NCBI GenBank assembly: GCA_964417895.1
Contig: CAYQJS010000005.1
Coordinates: forward strand, 1 to 64,000
Source of the DNA: CAYQJS01 sp964417895
GTDB taxonomy: Bacteria; Chloroflexota; UBA6077; SHYK01
Length of the DNA stretch: 64,000 bases
Direction of reading: 5' to 3'
Under the pieces are notes generated by a model. It ran no database searches. It had not been told where the DNA came from and saw nothing but the letters and a program-made list of their open reading frames with translations. A program made the position numbers and the translations under genes. This document shows positions 33,671-42,126 of this stretch, one piece after another (the stretch's first letter is position 1; every line of letters starts with the position of its first letter).

Positions 33671-34330
33671 CTACGAAGAGCGCGCCGTACCGGATTCCGC
33701 AGGCGTCCCGATCAGAGCGATGGCCTCATCCAGCGTCATTACGCGGGCGAAGATGGGGAACACCTCCTCCATGAACATCCGGTGGACGTTGGGGCGCCCG
33801 GAGGTGCACACGTCGCTGAGGATTATCAGGTTGAAATCGCGGTCGCGGGCTGCGTAGGCGGTGCTCGCCACCCCAATCTCAACGGCCCCGCCGGCGATCA
33901 TGATGGTGTCGATCCCCGCCGTGCGCAGGCTCAGCTCCAGGTGTGTCTGGAAGAACGTGCTCCAGCGATGCTTCTTAATGACGTAGTCGCCCGCGTCGGG
34001 CGCCAGCTCCGCGATGATCGCGGCCTCCGGACTGCCGGCAGCTGCGCCCGGACGGCGGGAGACGCGTGGCGGCTCGCCGGGCCTCCCGTCGTACCCGAGC
34101 CCCACGACCTGCGGGGCGAAGTCCCGTCCGTCCGGTCGGTGGTCCGCCTGCCCGTAGAAGACCGCGATGCCCGCGTCGCGGCAGGCCTGGTTGAGCTTCA
34201 TCATCCGTGGGATGACGCCGGTAGCGTCGATGCCCGCCTGCCGTTCGGCGTCCGCGGGGTGGAGGTAGATGTTGAGGGTGTCGAAGAACAGCATCGCCGT
34301 CTTGCTGGGAACGATGGGGAACTCGGCCAT
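33671..34330 (-). CDS. Isochorismatase-fold hydrolase
   Basis: 219 residues of the isochorismatase-like Rossmann fold: D17 in MLFFDTLN, K120 in KKHRWSTFFQT, and AGGAVEIGVASTAYAARDRD near 146-165. Cysteine hydrolases have CVxxTA here; this protein has G153 in place of Cys. True isochorismatases such as PhzD and EntB also lack the cysteine, so an ether-cleaving or non-nucleophile reaction is possible. It is transcribed towards the AtzG-like small gene. Confidence 0.82.
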   Translation of the reverse strand: MAEFPIVPSKTAMLFFDTLNIYLHPADAERQAGIDATGVIPRMMKLNQACRDAGIAVFYGQADHRPDGRDFAPQVVGLGYDGRPGEPPRVSRRPGAAAGSPEAAIIAELAPDAGDYVIKKHRWSTFFQTHLELSLRTAGIDTIMIAGGAVEIGVASTAYAARDRDFNLIILSDVCTSGRPNVHRMFMEEVFPIFARVMTLDEAIALIGTPAESGTARSS

Positions 34331-34428
34331 CCTTGCCTCCTCCCTCGTTTCGTCTGGCCCGAGTATATTTCACGACCGTCGCGCTTCAGGTGCGCCGCTC
34401 CCAGTAATCGCATGAGCCGCGGCGCGCG

Positions 34429-34449
34429 TCGTACAGCAATTCTGTACGA
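34429..34449 (+). promoter_or_regulatory. Probable operator of the Phd/YoeB pair
   Basis: TCGTACAG (34429-34436) and CTGTACGA (34442-34449) are perfect reverse complements with a 5-base spacer, 24 bases before the antitoxin ATG. Phd/YefM antitoxins repress from such palindromes. Confidence 0.7.
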
Positions 34450-34473
34450 TTCTCGTTGAAAGCGGGGTAAACC

Positions 34474-34761
34474 ATGACAGTACAAACGACCTATACCGAT
34501 GCGCGTGCGAACTTCGCCCGCCTATGTGACCGCGCCACCCAGGACCGCGAGACCATCATTATCAAGCGACGTGGGGCACCGGATGTGGCCCTCATAGCGG
34601 CGGACGAGCTGTCGGGTCTGCTCGAAACGGTCCACCTCTTACGGTCGCCTAAAAACGCGCGGCGCCTCCTTGAGGCCATTAACGATGCGTTGGCGAATCC
34701 GGGGGAGCCGCAGACGGTCGATCAACTGCGCCGCGAATTCGGCCTCGGGTCTCCTGAATAG
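34474..34761 (+). CDS. Phd/YefM family antitoxin
   Basis: 95 residues: TYTDARANFARLCDRATQDR followed by ETIIIKRRGAPDVALIAADE and LSGLLETVHLLRSPKNARRL is the full Phd/YefM N-terminal domain. The C-terminal tail should neutralise the following RelE-fold toxin, whose frame overlaps its end. It also serves as repressor in relatives. Confidence 0.93.
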   Translation: MTVQTTYTDARANFARLCDRATQDRETIIIKRRGAPDVALIAADELSGLLETVHLLRSPKNARRLLEAINDALANPGEPQTVDQLRREFGLGSPE

Positions 34762-35026
34762 CGAGCCGCCGCCGTATGCAGTTTTCCGCCCCCGCTTTCG
34801 CGAGGATCTACGTTACTGGGTCGCGACTGACCGTCGCATCGCGCTCCGGGTCTTAGACCTCATCGAAGCGATTATCCGAGATCCGTTCCAAGGGGTCGGC
34901 CGTCCCGAGCCTCTGAGGCACCTGGCGTCTGGAACGTGGTCTCGGCGGCTGACGCAAGAGCATCGTCTGGTTTATATGGTGACGGGCGATCACATCGATT
35001 TCTTACAGGCCCGATACCACTACTGA
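34754..35026 (+). CDS. Txe/YoeB family toxin
   Basis: About 90 residues. YAVFRPRFREDLRYWVATDR, IIRDPFQGVGRPEPLRHLAS, WSRRLTQEHRLVYMVTGDHI and the terminal YHY are the YoeB core and catalytic tail. The ribosome-dependent mRNA interferase is complete. The start is uncertain: family alignment places it near the CTG at 34754, overlapping the antitoxin stop; ATG 34685 or TTG 34670 would add N-terminal residues not usual in the family. Confidence 0.85.
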   Translation: MNSEPPPYAVFRPRFREDLRYWVATDRRIALRVLDLIEAIIRDPFQGVGRPEPLRHLASGTWSRRLTQEHRLVYMVTGDHIDFLQARYHY

Positions 35027-35041
35027 GAAGGAGAGTGCGCC

Positions 35042-35998
35042 ATGCGGTCCTACGACAATCTGCGAGCCGCGACGGTCAGATCCGGACTCATGCTGGAGGT
35101 GGCCGCCGAGTTGGTTGGCCGGTACGACTGGCCCATGAAGCAGGCGCGCATTCAACTCCGGGAGCAGGGGGGCGAAAGCTGGGGGCTGTCGCTCTTCGCC
35201 AGCGACGCGCCCGGCACGATCGATGAGGTCATGGGAGGTGACGTCCAGGTGGGGATCGTAAACCCGAGCGCCGTGCTCGCCATGGCCTATCGCGGGACGG
35301 GCCCGTTCCCTGAGCCCCTCCCAGTCCGAGCCATCACGGTGATCCCGCAGTTCGATCAGCTGGGCTTTGCAGTGGCCGGGCGCACCGGCCTAACCTCACT
35401 ACGGGAGCTCGCCGAGCGACGTTACCCCCTACGGCTGTCGCTGCGGGGACAGCGCGACCACTCGGTGCATCTGATCGTGAACCAGGTGCTGGCCGCGGTG
35501 GGTCTCTCCCTGGCCGACATTACGGCGTGGGGCGGGGAGGTCCGCTACACCAGCCAGCTGCCCAGCGGCCGGGACAGGCTCGGCGCCGCCGAGCGAGGCG
35601 AGATCGACGCCATCTTCGACGAGGCGATGCCCACGTTTGGAGCGAGGGCGCTCGATATCGGCATGCGCTTCCTGCGGCTGGACGAGGCGCATCTGACACA
35701 GCTGGAGCAGATCGGCTTGCAGCGGGTGGCGATAACCCGCGAGGAGTATCCGGCGCTCGCCGAGGACGTGTGGACCGTCGATTTCAGCGGCTGGCCCGTG
35801 TTCGTGCGGGAGGACCTGGACGACGGCATCGTGCGAGCCTTCTGCGCTGCGCTGGAGGCGCGCAAGGACCGCATCCCCTGGTATGGCGAGGGGCCGTTGC
35901 CCCTGGACCAGATGTGCCGCGATACGCGCGATGGCCGGCTGACGACGCCGCTCCACCCCGCGGCCGAGGCGTTCTGGCGGGAACAAGGCTACCTTTAG
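35042..35998 (+). CDS. TAXI/NMT1-like solute-binding-fold protein without signal peptide
   Basis: 318 residues, a paralogue of the protein at 20187-21143 with the same length and blocks: VQVGIVNPSAVLAMAYRGTG, LPVRAITVIPQFDQLGFAVA, LRLSLRGQRDHSVHLIVNQV, GEIDAIFDEAMP and FCAALEARKDRIPWYGEGPL. It too lacks a secretion signal. It follows the toxin gene by 15 bases but is probably independent. An amidohydrolase paralogue is the next gene, on the opposite strand. Confidence 0.65.
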   Translation: MRSYDNLRAATVRSGLMLEVAAELVGRYDWPMKQARIQLREQGGESWGLSLFASDAPGTIDEVMGGDVQVGIVNPSAVLAMAYRGTGPFPEPLPVRAITVIPQFDQLGFAVAGRTGLTSLRELAERRYPLRLSLRGQRDHSVHLIVNQVLAAVGLSLADITAWGGEVRYTSQLPSGRDRLGAAERGEIDAIFDEAMPTFGARALDIGMRFLRLDEAHLTQLEQIGLQRVAITREEYPALAEDVWTVDFSGWPVFVREDLDDGIVRAFCAALEARKDRIPWYGEGPLPLDQMCRDTRDGRLTTPLHPAAEAFWREQGYL

Positions 35999-36007
35999 GC
36001 AATACGG

Positions 36008-36114
36008 AGATGTCACCCTGAGCCGAAGGCGAAGGGTCTGCCGTCGGTGACACGTGACCAGCTGTAGTTGCTATCTGCCCCAGATCCTTCGGGCTGCGCC
36101 CTCAGGATGACACT
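36008..36114. repeat. Inverted repeat of a CCTGAG...GAAGG element
   Basis: GTGTCATCCTGAGGGCGCAG (complement of 36095-36114) and TGTCACCCTGAGCCGAAGG (36010-36028) face each other across the gap between two convergent genes, each followed by a GAAGG-type segment. The core resembles the CCTGAGC...CGAAGG words of family 2. Confidence 0.6.
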
Positions 36115-36153
36115 TTCCATCCGCATTTCTGGTATCCGCGCCTCCTGCCTTTC

Positions 36154-37314
36154 CTATCCCGGTTGCCGTCCGTCCTCGAACGTGTCGTTCAGCTGGAAGA
36201 ACCGGATGGCGTTCCCCGCGATCATCTGATGCTTCTCGTCCTCAGGCACTTCCGCGAACATGTGCTCAATCGTGGCCTGGGAGTTCGGCCAGTCGGACGG
36301 GTCGTGCGGAAAGTCGGTGGACCACATCACCTGGTCGACGCCGATGTAGTGGCGCAGCTCGACGCCAACGGGGTCGTCCATGAACCCCCATAGGCAATGC
36401 TCGCGGATCTGGTCGCCGGGCGCGCGTAACAGCGGCTTCAGTCCCTGGAGCCGTTCGTGGTAGTAGCGGTGGCGCCGATACATGATGTCCGCCTGCTGCA
36501 GGAAGACGGGCAGCCACCCGATCTGGTTCTCCGCGAAGAAAACCTGGAGTTTCGGGAACCGCTCGAAAACGCCGGCGACGGCCAGCCGCGCGGCGATCGT
36601 CGCCGCCTTGACGCCATATGTGGAGATGCGCCGCCCGAGGTCGAGGCCTCGCTGGTCGCGGTCGACGCGCTGGCGCCCGCCCTCTGCGAACTCCGTGTGC
36701 ACAGTGACCGGCATGTCCATCCCGACGATGGCGGCCCAGAAGCGGTCGTCGTCGGGGCTCGGCATCGGCTTGCCTGATGGGTAGCGGTTGAGGTTGATGC
36801 CCCTGAAGCCGAGCCTGGCGCAGTGCTCGAGCTCGTCAATGGCCCGGTCTATCCCGCGATCGGGGATGAGGCCCATGGGAAGCAGACGGTCCGGATTGAC
36901 GGCCTGATACTCCTCCGCCAGAAACTCGTTGTAGGCGCGCACGACCGCATGGTAGGCCTCGTCGTCGGCGATCCCGTGCCAGAGGCCACGTCCTGAGACG
37001 CCGGGGAATAAGATCTCGGCGTCCACGCCGTCCTGGTGCTGCTCGCGCAGCCGTTGCTCGGCCGAGCCCGACCCCGGCTCCTGGTCATAGGTCATCGGTC
37101 GGTCGGGGCCCCACTCTTCGAACGCGAACCCGGCGTTGTGGGCATGCAGCTTCAGGAGGGGATTTCCCTCGGAGAGAACCGCATCGCCGCCGTTGGCGAG
37201 CCGGACAGTCCGTGGCGCGCGCTCGCGGTGTTTCTCAGGAACCCGGTTCCGCCAGCGGTTGGGGCTGGTTTCGAGGTGGGCATCGGACGAGATGCAGCGA
37301 TACGGTCGTCGCAT
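36154..37314 (-). CDS. Amidohydrolase-2 family metal-dependent hydrolase
   Basis: 386 residues, paralogue of 13042-14205: SSDAHLETSPNRWRNRVPEK, VVRAYNEFLAEEYQAVNPDR, VTVHTEFAEGG, FPKLQVFFAENQIGWLPVFL and DQVMWSTDFPHDPSDWPNSQ. The same D-x-H first-strand motif is present. The strand-8 aspartate is in TDFPH. Substrate unknown; probably a decarboxylase or hydrolase of a small carboxylate. Confidence 0.88.
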   Translation of the reverse strand: MRRPYRCISSDAHLETSPNRWRNRVPEKHRERAPRTVRLANGGDAVLSEGNPLLKLHAHNAGFAFEEWGPDRPMTYDQEPGSGSAEQRLREQHQDGVDAEILFPGVSGRGLWHGIADDEAYHAVVRAYNEFLAEEYQAVNPDRLLPMGLIPDRGIDRAIDELEHCARLGFRGINLNRYPSGKPMPSPDDDRFWAAIVGMDMPVTVHTEFAEGGRQRVDRDQRGLDLGRRISTYGVKAATIAARLAVAGVFERFPKLQVFFAENQIGWLPVFLQQADIMYRRHRYYHERLQGLKPLLRAPGDQIREHCLWGFMDDPVGVELRHYIGVDQVMWSTDFPHDPSDWPNSQATIEHMFAEVPEDEKHQMIAGNAIRFFQLNDTFEDGRQPG

Positions 37315-37389
37315 TGGTGCGCCTCCACAATGGAGATCATTTGGCTGGAGAAATCTTCGGCCCTCGCCCAGGCCGCCGTCAAGCCGGCT

Positions 37390-38481
37390 TCAAATCCCTT
37401 CACTCGAGCGAGATAGGCGCTCCACGCGCACTCCGATCAGGCGGAGCAGCTTCAGGCGCGGGTTTTCGCGGCGGTCTAGAAACGGCAGGAGCAGGCGCAT
37501 CACCTCGCGCCACAGCGCCGCTTCGGTGGCCACCGGCTGGGGAGGAGTGTGCGACCGGGTCAGCGTCCTGAAGTCGGCGAAGCGGACGGTGATGGTCACC
37601 GTGCGGAATGAGCGGAACCCGTGGGCGCCCAGGCGCTGGAACACCTCGTGCGCCAGGTGCTCCGCCCGCTCGAGGATGAACGCTGCTGCCAGGGTATCGT
37701 ATTCGAAGGTCTCCTGCTCGCCGATGGATTTCGCCTCTCGCTCCCTCCCTACGGGGCTCTCCGAGATCCCCTGGGCTTTAGCGAGGATGTCCTGGCCCCA
37801 GCGGCCGAAACGCTCGAGGAGGCGGGTCGGGTCCATGCCCCGCAGATCGCGAACGGTCCGGATCCCCTGATTCCGGAGGAGGGCTTCTGTCTTGGGCCCC
37901 ACGCCCGGGATGACGCGGACCGGCATCGGATCGAGGAAGCCCTGCACGTCCTCGGGCCGCACGACTGTCAGCCCCTCGGGCTTCTGGAAATCGGATGCGA
38001 TCTTCGCGACGAGCTTGTTGGGACCGATCCCGACGGAGCACGTCAGCCCCTCCCGCCGCTTGATGTCGGCCTGCAGCGCTCGGGCTCGGTCGGCAACGGC
38101 CTCGAACCCGCCGAGCGACGAGACGTCGAGGTAGGCCTCGTCGATGCTGGCCGGCTCGAACGCATCGGCGCCCTCGGAGAGCAGCCCCATGACGCGGTGG
38201 GAGACCTCCGAATAGAGCCGGTGATCGCCCCGCACGAAGATCGCCTCGGGCTCACCCCTTCGGCGCGCCGCCTGCGCGAGCTGCCAGGCGCGGGAGATCG
38301 GCAGCGCGGACCTGATTCCGTACTTGCGCGCCAGGTAGTTCGCGGTTGTCACTACGCCGCGCCCCTGGCCTTCCTTCGGGTCCGCTCCAACGACTACAGG
38401 CTTGCCGCGCAGCTCCGGTGTGTAGTGCTCCTCCACGGCGGCGTAGAAGGCGTCCATGTCCACATGCATGATGATGCGCAC
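37390..38481 (-). CDS. dinB: DNA polymerase IV (Y family)
   Basis: 363 residues from GTG 38481; ATG 38469 (MHVDMDAFYAAVEE) is also possible. Catalytic acids are in VDMDAFYA and SIDEAYLDVS. The palm/fingers, thumb and helix-hairpin-helix (RVIPGVGPKTEALLRNQGI) and little-finger (RTVTITVRFADFRTLTR) regions are complete. It performs error-prone translesion synthesis. It is divergent from the cupin gene, with a 77-base gap. No SOS box was identified. Confidence 0.95.
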   Translation of the reverse strand: MRIIMHVDMDAFYAAVEEHYTPELRGKPVVVGADPKEGQGRGVVTTANYLARKYGIRSALPISRAWQLAQAARRRGEPEAIFVRGDHRLYSEVSHRVMGLLSEGADAFEPASIDEAYLDVSSLGGFEAVADRARALQADIKRREGLTCSVGIGPNKLVAKIASDFQKPEGLTVVRPEDVQGFLDPMPVRVIPGVGPKTEALLRNQGIRTVRDLRGMDPTRLLERFGRWGQDILAKAQGISESPVGREREAKSIGEQETFEYDTLAAAFILERAEHLAHEVFQRLGAHGFRSFRTVTITVRFADFRTLTRSHTPPQPVATEAALWREVMRLLLPFLDRRENPRLKLLRLIGVRVERLSRSSEGI

Positions 38482-38527
38482 CGGCGGGACCTCGGCTCCG
38501 GCGTTCACTGCCCTACAATAGCAGCCC

Positions 38528-38565
38528 GGGGACTGAGGACTGCGGGCGGGGACTGAGCATGACTG
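38528..38565. repeat. GGGGACTGAGGACTG repeat (family 4)
   Basis: GGGGACTGAGGACTGCGGGC then GGGGACTGAGCATGACTG: two copies of GGGGACTGAG, the second running into the start codon of the cupin gene. A related cluster is at 39012-39040. Confidence 0.6.
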
Positions 38566-39017
38566 AAGCGAGGACAAGCACCGAACATCAGGCCCGTCGG
38601 ACGGAGCCGTTTCAGCGGTTCCGCGTCAACCCGGCGCTGCTGGCGAGCGGCAAGAAGACAACGCCCCTGGCGGCCAGCGACATCCTTGCGAGCTACGTTC
38701 AGGTGGCGCAGGACGGAGGGGAGAACTTCCTCCACGCTCACGCCGGGGAAGACCAGATCTTTGTGGTGCTCCAGGGCGAGGCGACGTTCTATACGGAAGG
38801 CAACCGGGTCGCGGCAGTGCTCCATCGCTTCGAGGGGATGCTGATCCCACGGCGGACAAAGTACTGGTACGAGTGCACGTCGGGGGAGAACCTGGTGATC
38901 CTCCGGTTCCTGGCCTCGGCTCAGAACGACGAGCAGGGCATCGTTCGCTATAGCGAGAACCAGCGGGCGTCGGTGCCGCCCGAGCCCATCGACGGCAGGC
39001 GCTTCGGCGACGACTGA
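38559..39017 (+). CDS. Cupin-domain protein
   Basis: 152 residues with one cupin barrel: FLHAHAGEDQIFVVLQGEAT (H59, H61 and Q66 or E64 as metal ligands) and the second motif GMLIPRRTKYWYECTSGENL. The N- and C-terminal extensions are hydrophilic. The role could be a small dioxygenase, isomerase or sensor. It lies between dinB and the zinc-ribbon gene. Confidence 0.82.
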   Translation: MTEARTSTEHQARRTEPFQRFRVNPALLASGKKTTPLAASDILASYVQVAQDGGENFLHAHAGEDQIFVVLQGEATFYTEGNRVAAVLHRFEGMLIPRRTKYWYECTSGENLVILRFLASAQNDEQGIVRYSENQRASVPPEPIDGRRFGDD

Positions 39018-39040
39018 GGACTAAGGGCTGAGGACTGAGC
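39012..39040. repeat. GACTGAGGACTAAGGGCTGA repeat (family 4)
   Basis: Three imperfect copies of GGACTGA beginning at the cupin stop codon, related to 38528-38565. The repeat supplies the TGA stop of the cupin gene. Confidence 0.6.
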
Positions 39041-39083
39041 GTCGCAAAGCGCCCTCCCCGCTCAGTCTCCATGTGCCGCGGGG

Positions 39084-39329
39084 TCAGGGCTGCGGCGCAG
39101 CCAGGTGGGAGACTGGGATCGGCTCCCCCAGCTCACCATCAGGCAGGCGAGCCTCCGCGAACGCCAGCTCGTAGACTTCGTTCCACTTCGCTCCGCAGAC
39201 GTCGCACTGGACCCTTTGCCACGCCGTGCCAGCCTCGGAGTCCCAACCCCCGCCTGCGACGTCGTCGCTGCCGCAAAACGGGCAACCCGTTCCACCCCAG
39301 CCGTCTGGCGTCGTTGTGCCTGTCGACAA
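39084..39329 (-). CDS. Small zinc-ribbon protein (81 aa)
   Basis: 81 residues from TTG 39329 with two CxxC knuckles, C16-x2-C19 (GTGCPFCGSDD) and C42-x2-C45 (VQCDVCGAKWNEVYEL), spaced like a treble-clef zinc ribbon. The C-terminal half is acidic. It is probably a DNA- or protein-binding adaptor. It lies after the restriction endonuclease gene in the same direction, 19 bases away. Confidence 0.65.
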   Translation of the reverse strand: MSTGTTTPDGWGGTGCPFCGSDDVAGGGWDSEAGTAWQRVQCDVCGAKWNEVYELAFAEARLPDGELGEPIPVSHLAAPQP

Positions 39330-39348
39330 AGCCGCTCCTCGCAGCGCG

Positions 39349-40116
39349 CTAGTTGAGATCTCGCAGCTGGTCGCAGATGCGACTCAGCACGCGGTCTAGC
39401 TCCAGGTGCGTCGGCACGTCGCGAGGCTCATAGTGATCTCCGGCAGGCTGGTAACACACCAATCCGCATGCGTCCATGACGTGGTCCGCAGCCTCAGCGA
39501 CGCGCACCGCTGCCCGAAGATCGTTCGCGTCGATCACTCTGACCGCCAGCAGAAGGTAACACGAGGGTTTCGAGCGCTTCAGCCAGCTGAGGAAATCACC
39601 TGTGGGCCCGCCTCCCTGGCCAGCTGTCCGCGCCGATTCGGCCTTCAAGTCTATCGTCTTGAGCCCTGCCTCTTTGATCCGCTTGTCGAGGTCCGCGCTG
39701 CCGCGCCGCCCGAGCGGGTTTGGCTGCCTCGGATTCCGCACGCCTTTCGGTGCACCCGCGATTTTGGTTTCGATTAGCACTTCCAGGGGTCCGCGAGCGG
39801 GGTACGCAGCGTCGAGATTGTGGTTGCGGAAGATGCGACCGTGCACGCCCGGACGGTGTTCCAGTTGCTTGCTGGAGCACCGTTCGAGCAACACGCAAAT
39901 GAGGTCGGTGAAGAAGTCCCCCTTGCAGTTCTGGTTGTCCCCCTGGTCCGCGATTCCGCGCGCGAAGTTCTGGTCGAACCTCCATAACGCGCCCAGGAAG
40001 CTCGATTCGGCGTGGACCCACGTTGACCAGGGCTCGCTCAGGGCTCGGATAAACGCCTCCCAAAGCGGGGCGCAACCCGGACTGGTGGCGACTCTGTTGC
40101 TAAACGTGCGCGGCAA
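39349..40116 (-). CDS. Type II restriction endonuclease
   Basis: 255 residues. A PD-(D/E)xK-type core is visible: D102 (HNLDAAYPARG), then E116-x-K118 in LEVLIETKIAGAPKG. KGDFFTDLICVLLERCS precedes it. The gene overlaps the 3' end of the N6-adenine methyltransferase gene by 17 bases, starting with TTG, so the pair is a coupled type II restriction-modification system. The recognition sequence cannot be read from this sequence. Confidence 0.82.
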   Translation of the reverse strand: MPRTFSNRVATSPGCAPLWEAFIRALSEPWSTWVHAESSFLGALWRFDQNFARGIADQGDNQNCKGDFFTDLICVLLERCSSKQLEHRPGVHGRIFRNHNLDAAYPARGPLEVLIETKIAGAPKGVRNPRQPNPLGRRGSADLDKRIKEAGLKTIDLKAESARTAGQGGGPTGDFLSWLKRSKPSCYLLLAVRVIDANDLRAAVRVAEAADHVMDACGLVCYQPAGDHYEPRDVPTHLELDRVLSRICDQLRDLN

Positions 40117-41854
40117 GAGCCCTCTGCATGCCCCGCTCGCTGAGCGGCAGTGAGAGCCGCAAGCCGGCTCGGCTCCGCTGTCGCCGAGCCCATGAGTCCT
40201 GAATCACGGCAATTTCGCTCGCATCGAGCCCCATGAACCCTCGAAGCACAACATCGTCGACCAGAGCAATGGCATCGCGCGCCTTGCCCGCCCTTAGGTA
40301 ACTATCTACATCCTCAAGCAGGGGCGACAGAGACACGAGCTCTGCTGGAGACAGGCTGGGAAGCAAGATGCGACCTGCCTCCGAAGGCTCTAGCTTGAGT
40401 ACGCCGCCGCCATAGTGGCGTCCGGAGCGCTCCGCGGAAAGCATCGTGGCGGAGTTGTAGAAGGACGTGACGACGCCGCCCATCTCCCAGGTTTTCGACG
40501 AATCGACCCGGACGCAGAGCAGGTTGTTGGAGCACGTGGCCCCAGCGGTATTAAGCACCAGCCGAGGAACCTGGTGTGACATGTAGGTGAGAAAGGCGTC
40601 CGGGATCACTACCCCGGGCACAACGTGCCACGGCTCCCTCATCCGGCACTTGTATCGTTCGGGGATGCCGCGTTCGTGCCCTTCGCGGATATATCGTGCG
40701 ACGGCTTCGTTCTCCGATCCGCGTCCCGTCCACAGGAGGCAGGGTTCGTCGCGGCTCGACGCCGCTGCGAAGTCCGCTGGGGTCAGCTGAGCCCCGGGAA
40801 CCTGGCGAGCTGCCACGACGGTGGGCCTCAGCACTTCGTCCGGGAATCCTCGCCGACGTGCCTCGGAGGGCTTGAGCACGAAGTAATCGTTGGCGCCGCT
40901 GACGTAGCCGATCCCGGGCTTCCCGAGCGCTCGAAGCGGAACGAGCCGTCCCGCTGCGAGAAGTTGGTCCAGCAGCCCCGTCGCCGCGTCTGTCGCTGCA
41001 ACGTGCCACTTTTCGGGATGCTCCGACGCTGCGAATGCCTCGCTCGACCGCAGGACACGCTCCAGATCAGCGAGGTCGTTTGGATGCGACACGCTCGCTA
41101 GGCGGAGCTGACCCGCTTGCGAAAGACCCTTTCCCTCAGCAAGGACAAGGACTACCCGCTCCTGGGAGCGTGGAAACAGGTATCCATCGAACCCAATCAC
41201 AGCCGTACTCTCAAAAGTGTGGCGTAAGAACGCGCGGACGCTCGCGGCGTATGCCGAATGCACAAGCTCTTCAGGGAGAACGAAGGCGAGACGTCCGCCG
41301 CTCGAAAGGAAGCTGGTTGCGTGAATCACAAAGGCGGCCCAGGAGGAGGAGAGCCTTGACAGACGAACTCCCGCGTCGCGCGCCCGACCGACTGCAAAGG
41401 TCCGCGTGCGCCCCGCAAAGCGCTGGTACCGAACGTAGGGTGGATTGCCGACGACAGCTTGGACGCGAGGAAGCTCCGAGGGCCACAAGCCGGGCGCGTC
41501 GAGCTCGAAGAAATCACGCACGAGGAGTCTCGCGGCGGGGCCGGCGACGTCAGAAAGTACGTCGACCGTGGCAGAGACCGCCTCTGCGCTGACGTCGACA
41601 CCGAAGAGGAGGCCACCCGGGGCGCGCTGGCCAAGGGAGAGCAGTCTTTCCGCTGCCTTGAGTAGAAAGTCCCCGTCCCCCACCGCGGGGTCCAGGACCC
41701 GCGTGTCAGGAGATCGAACCGCCCAGTCCACAAGGATCCGGACGATTTCGGGCGGCGTGTACCAGGCGCCCAGCTGTTTCTGGGTGTCCTTGTCAGCGGG
41801 GAGACTGGTCATCTGCACCCCCACCCTGATCGGCCGCCCCGTAGTCCCGGCCAT
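40100..41854 (-). CDS. N6-adenine DNA methyltransferase (type II R-M)
   Basis: 584 residues. Motif X (GAWYTPPEIV, about 29-38), AdoMet motif I (DPAVGDGDF, about 55-63), a DVSAEAV acid, and catalytic NPPY (VVGNPPYVRYQRFAG, 137-140) give the gamma-type N6-adenine methylase order. The C-terminal half is a TaqI-like target-recognition domain (LRALGKPGIGYVSGANDYFV, LRPTVVAARQVPGAQL). Codon 15 is an alternative start. It protects DNA from the adjacent endonuclease. Confidence 0.92.
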   Translation of the reverse strand: MAGTTGRPIRVGVQMTSLPADKDTQKQLGAWYTPPEIVRILVDWAVRSPDTRVLDPAVGDGDFLLKAAERLLSLGQRAPGGLLFGVDVSAEAVSATVDVLSDVAGPAARLLVRDFFELDAPGLWPSELPRVQAVVGNPPYVRYQRFAGRTRTFAVGRARDAGVRLSRLSSSWAAFVIHATSFLSSGGRLAFVLPEELVHSAYAASVRAFLRHTFESTAVIGFDGYLFPRSQERVVLVLAEGKGLSQAGQLRLASVSHPNDLADLERVLRSSEAFAASEHPEKWHVAATDAATGLLDQLLAAGRLVPLRALGKPGIGYVSGANDYFVLKPSEARRRGFPDEVLRPTVVAARQVPGAQLTPADFAAASSRDEPCLLWTGRGSENEAVARYIREGHERGIPERYKCRMREPWHVVPGVVIPDAFLTYMSHQVPRLVLNTAGATCSNNLLCVRVDSSKTWEMGGVVTSFYNSATMLSAERSGRHYGGGVLKLEPSEAGRILLPSLSPAELVSLSPLLEDVDSYLRAGKARDAIALVDDVVLRGFMGLDASEIAVIQDSWARRQRSRAGLRLSLPLSERGMQRALAAHV

Positions 41855-42126
41855 TGCCGGAGGCTACAGCGGGCGGCGCTGGCCCGCAATCACAGCCGAG
41901 TCACAGCTAATATAGATCATATATTCTATTGGCACAAGTAGTGTTCGCGGCTCCGCTTCTCCTCGGCCCGCTCGCGCGCGTGCGGCGCCGCGAGGTAAGC
42001 TTGCGCCGAAGCTCGAATCTCGGAATAGGATCGACCGAGAGTAACTGGAGTAGCAGGTAGGCTAAACCGGGTCCCGCCGCCTGGCACCCCCACCTTCGCC
42101 AACCTCATTCATCAGGAGCCGTGCTT

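Noticed and set aside
41926..42108. 60-residue minus-strand open frame between the methylase and the MDR gene
   Set aside because: No ribosome site, no family features and atypical composition; the 41855-42126 gap otherwise shows only an AT-rich patch.
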